Shown: positions 5,584 through 7,702 of the stretch, piece by piece
Layout: every line of letters begins with the position of its first letter
How positions within the stretch are numbered: the first letter of the stretch is position 1
Origin: Chloroflexota bacterium
Lineage (GTDB): Bacteria > Chloroflexota > Anaerolineae > Anaerolineales > VGOW01
Assembly (NCBI GenBank): GCA_016215145.1
Contig: JACRLA010000173.1
Location: forward strand, 1-7,702
DNA: 7,702 bases
Reading direction: 5' to 3'
Notes under the pieces: generated by a model
What the model was told of the DNA's origin: nothing
Database searches by the model: none
The model's input: only the letters and a program-made list of their open reading frames with translations
Translations under genes and position numbers: made by a program

Positions 5584-6385
5584 TACAGAACTTGCTCGCA
5601 AGATTCTTGTTTCGTTCATCCACGACGAAGTCACGCGCGTAGGACTGAAGAACGCGGTTGTTGGGTTATCGGGCGGGATCGATTCGGCGTTGTCGTGCGC
5701 GCTGGCGGTTGAAGCCTTGGGCGCGGAAAATGTGTTGGCGATTCGGATGCCGTATAAAACGTCGGCGGCGGCAAGCATGAATGACGCGCAGTTGTTAATT
5801 GATCAACTTAAAGTGGAAAGTAAAGTTGTGGAGATCACTGCGATGGTTGATCCACTCTTCGCGCAATTTCCTGACGCGGATTCAAAACGCAAGGGCAATG
5901 CCATGGCGCGGGCGCGGATGATCGTCCTATTTGATCAATCGGTCGCGTTCAACGGATTGGTGATTGGAACGGGGAACAAGACGGAGATTCTTTTGGGCTA
6001 CAGCACGATCTTCGGTGACGCCGCCTCTGCCCTCAACCCGCTCGGCGATTTATATAAGACTCAAGTGCGGCAACTCGCCCGCGCGCTCAACATCCCTTCA
6101 CCGATCATTGACAAAGCCCCTTCAGCAGATCTTTGGGTCGGGCAAACCGATGAAGGTGAATTGGGATTCAGTTATGAAGAAGTAGATCGCTTGTTGTATC
6201 TTTTAGTGGATCAACGTTACACGCGCGACGAAGCTATCGCGGCAGGATTCGGCATCCCCTTTGTGGATACGGTGATCAAGCGCATCAAACAGAATCAATT
6301 TAAACGTATGCCGCCACTCATCGCCAAACTCAGCAACCGCACCATCGGCTACGACTTTTTATATCTCAGGGATTGGGGAACTTAG
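5552..6385 (+). CDS. nadE: NAD+ synthetase (ATP-dependent synthetase domain)
   Basis: The product has 277 residues and catalyses the last step of NAD+ synthesis: ATP plus deamido-NAD+ plus ammonia gives NAD+, AMP and pyrophosphate. The PP-loop S-G-G-I-D-S-A is at 40-46. Other family marks are G-N-A-M-A-R-A-R-M at 115-123, G-T-G-N-K-T-E at 139-145, G-Y-S-T-I-F-G-D at 149-156, L-N-P-L-G-D-L-Y-K-T-Q-V at 161-172, and K-A-P-S-A-D-L-W-V-G-Q-T-D-E-G-E-L-G from 188. The length fits a free-standing NadE or the C-terminal half of a fused one. It overlaps the glutaminase gene by 32 nt. No Shine-Dalgarno precedes the ATG, and the frame has a TGA at 5546-5548 just before it. If it is truly separate, translation must depend on reinitiation after the upstream gene. 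Alternatively it is the displaced second half of a fused gene. Confidence 0.93.
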   Translation: MNNLQFRLTINTELARKILVSFIHDEVTRVGLKNAVVGLSGGIDSALSCALAVEALGAENVLAIRMPYKTSAAASMNDAQLLIDQLKVESKVVEITAMVDPLFAQFPDADSKRKGNAMARARMIVLFDQSVAFNGLVIGTGNKTEILLGYSTIFGDAASALNPLGDLYKTQVRQLARALNIPSPIIDKAPSADLWVGQTDEGELGFSYEEVDRLLYLLVDQRYTRDEAIAAGFGIPFVDTVIKRIKQNQFKRMPPLIAKLSNRTIGYDFLYLRDWGT

Positions 6386-6386
6386 A

Positions 6387-6442
6387 AAGGATGAGTTATG
6401 AAGGATGAATTATGAAATTTTCTTTTTCATCCTTCATAATTC
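6387..6442. repeat. AT-rich inverted repeat built from 7/14-nt units
   Basis: Two direct 14-nt units, AAGGATGAGTTATG and AAGGATGAATTATG, lie at 6387-6400 and 6401-6414. They are followed after a spacer by the same sequence inverted. The arms 6393-6409 and 6426-6442 pair at 16 of 17 positions around a 16-nt loop. The stem is AT-rich and has no T-tract directly after it, so I do not call it a terminator, though it could stabilise a transcript end. It fills most of the 82-nt gap between nadE and the transporter. Confidence 0.7.
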
Positions 6443-6467
6443 TTAATTCATAATTTTTCGTAATTCT

Positions 6468-7702
6468 TTGCCTCCCGCCCTCCGCCACCGCGACTTTCGT
6501 TTGTTGTGGCTCGGCTTGTTCGTTTCAGTGGGCGGTTCGATGATGCAAGCCGCCGCCATTCTGTGGCATGTGCGCGAAGTCTCGCCCGACCCGATCATGT
6601 TGGGCTTGGTCGGCATCATGCGCGTGGTGCCGACTCTTGCGCTGGCGCCCATCACCGGTCTGGTTGCCGATCATTTCAATCGCCGCAAATTAATTCTCAT
6701 CACTCAAAGCGGCATGGCACTTGTCGCCACCACTCTTGGACTCATTGCGTATTTCAAAGTGCCTTCAGTGATTCCAATTTACGCCCTCGCTATGTGCTCC
6801 GCTATCTTTGGCGCCTTCGATCTTCCGGCGCGGCAAGCACTCATCCCGTCGCTCGTCCCGCGCGAAGATTTACCCAACGCTTTTAGCGTCAACTCGATCA
6901 TGTTTCAAACCGCGTCCATTTTGGGACCCGCCATCGGCGGCATCGTCATCGGGCAGTTCGGTTTGCAATGGGCGTATTGGATCAACGCAATTTCGTTTGC
7001 GACGATCCTCATCGCCGTATTAGCCATGAGCGAGAATCCATTCACGCGCAAAGGCGAGCGTCCGGAGATCACGCTCGCCGCCGCCGCCGAAGGTTTCCGC
7101 TTCGTGCTTCGCACGCCGTTGATTCTTTCTTCGATGATGTTGGATTTTGTGGCGATGTTTTTTTCTTCAGCCAACACACTGCTGCCGATCTATGCGCGTG
7201 ATGTGTTGAATGTGGGCGCGGAAGGATATGGCTGGCTTTACGCCGCCGAGGGCGTGGGCGCCGCCACCGCCGCAATTCTCTTAGCGTTTGTCTTCACCCG
7301 CATTCCACGCCAAGGTCCCACGTTATTCATTTCGGTGTTTATGTTTGGGGTCGCCACAATTTGGTTCGGTCTCTCCACAAGTTTCCTCAGTGCCTTTCTC
7401 GCCCTCGCCCTCATGGGCGCGATGGATGGCGTGAGTGTGGTCATTCGCAATACTATTCGTCAGCTTGCCACGCCAGACGAATTACGCGGACGCATGGTCG
7501 CGGTGAATATGGTTTTCTTTCAAGGTGGACCTCAACTGGGAAATTTAGAAGCGGGTTTGGTGGCACAAGCGTTCGGTCCGGTGTTCTCGGTAGTCAGCGG
7601 CGGCGTCGGTTGTTTGATCGCGGTGACATGGGTGGCGCGCAAGTGGCGAGTGTTGTGGAATTATGGGAATGAGATGGAAGCGAGGGCTGTTGCCGCGGAT
7701 TA
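6468..7702 (+). CDS. MFS transporter (MFS_3/EntS-like), 3' end at window edge
   Basis: The frame encodes 411 residues from a TTG start and is open to the last base. The final two bases are TA, so the stop may fall exactly at the edge. Twelve hydrophobic segments are evident. Marks of the MFS_3 (enterobactin exporter-like) group are the N-terminal A-L-R-H-R-D-F-R-L-L-W-L-G at 4-16, motif A G-L-V-A-D-H-F-N-R-R-K at 64-74 between helices 2 and 3, L-P-A-R-Q-A-L-I-P-S-L-V-P at 119-131, and the R-G-R motif at 340-342. It is probably a proton-driven inner-membrane exporter; the substrate cannot be read from sequence. The first in-frame ATG (6540) would cut into helix 1 and lose the conserved N-terminus, so TTG 6468 is preferred. 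No Shine-Dalgarno is visible, and the exact start is uncertain. Confidence 0.85.
   Translation, partial: MPPALRHRDFRLLWLGLFVSVGGSMMQAAAILWHVREVSPDPIMLGLVGIMRVVPTLALAPITGLVADHFNRRKLILITQSGMALVATTLGLIAYFKVPSVIPIYALAMCSAIFGAFDLPARQALIPSLVPREDLPNAFSVNSIMFQTASILGPAIGGIVIGQFGLQWAYWINAISFATILIAVLAMSENPFTRKGERPEITLAAAAEGFRFVLRTPLILSSMMLDFVAMFFSSANTLLPIYARDVLNVGAEGYGWLYAAEGVGAATAAILLAFVFTRIPRQGPTLFISVFMFGVATIWFGLSTSFLSAFLALALMGAMDGVSVVIRNTIRQLATPDELRGRMVAVNMVFFQGGPQLGNLEAGLVAQAFGPVFSVVSGGVGCLIAVTWVARKWRVLWNYGNEMEARAVAAD

Noticed and set aside
6540..7702. Transporter start at the first in-frame ATG
   Set aside because: It would remove the conserved L-R-H-R-D-F-R-L-L-W-L-G segment and much of helix 1, so the upstream TTG is preferred.

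Overview
The window reads as ordinary chromosomal DNA of roughly 50% G+C from an uncultured-type bacterium. The best guess is Chloroflexota, Anaerolineae-like. The reasons are a long YoaR/VanW/G5 cell-wall protein, the general look of the proteins, several genes with no Shine-Dalgarno and a -10-like box directly before the ATG, and intergenic gaps filled with short tandem repeats. This assignment is inference; there is no rRNA or other marker gene here. I see no tRNA, rRNA, CRISPR array, insertion sequence or phage gene.

Layout. (1) 1-950, plus: two translationally coupled genes of unknown function, the first cut by the window edge and probably exported. (2) 990-1310, plus: a small uncharacterised alpha+beta protein. 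(3) 1307-1429: a convergent gene boundary made of a perfect 14-bp bidirectional terminator hairpin, flanked on each side by six degenerate heptamers pointing inward. (4) 1371-3254, minus: a membrane-anchored VanW-family cell-wall protein. (5) 3255-3392: a divergent promoter region holding two more heptamer arrays. (6) 3393-4187, plus: an Lgt-fold membrane protein that appears to lack two key Lgt residues. (7) 4216-4656, plus: a GNAT acetyltransferase. (8) 4699-6385, plus: NAD+ synthetase in two pieces, a nitrilase-type glutaminase and the ATP-dependent synthetase NadE, overlapping by 32 nt. (9) 6386-6467: an AT-rich inverted repeat. (10) 6468 to the end, plus: an MFS transporter that reaches, or nearly reaches, its stop at the window edge.

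The glutaminase and NadE should work together: the first releases ammonia from glutamine, and the second uses it with ATP to amidate deamido-NAD+ to NAD+. The other genes show no shared pathway.

The most interesting feature is not a gene family. Gaps and gene edges carry tandem repeats with a 7-nt period but different units: CGRATGG, TTGTTCA, GGTAATT and AAGGATG/AATTATG. Around the acetyltransferase there are 9-nt units instead. Two direct copies of ATGAACA lie exactly where the glutaminase frame ends and NadE begins. Removing one copy would fuse the two frames into a single chain of 559 residues, the classic glutamine-dependent NAD+ synthetase architecture. The split may therefore be a heptamer-duplication frameshift, possibly a reversible one, or an assembly error at a tandem repeat.
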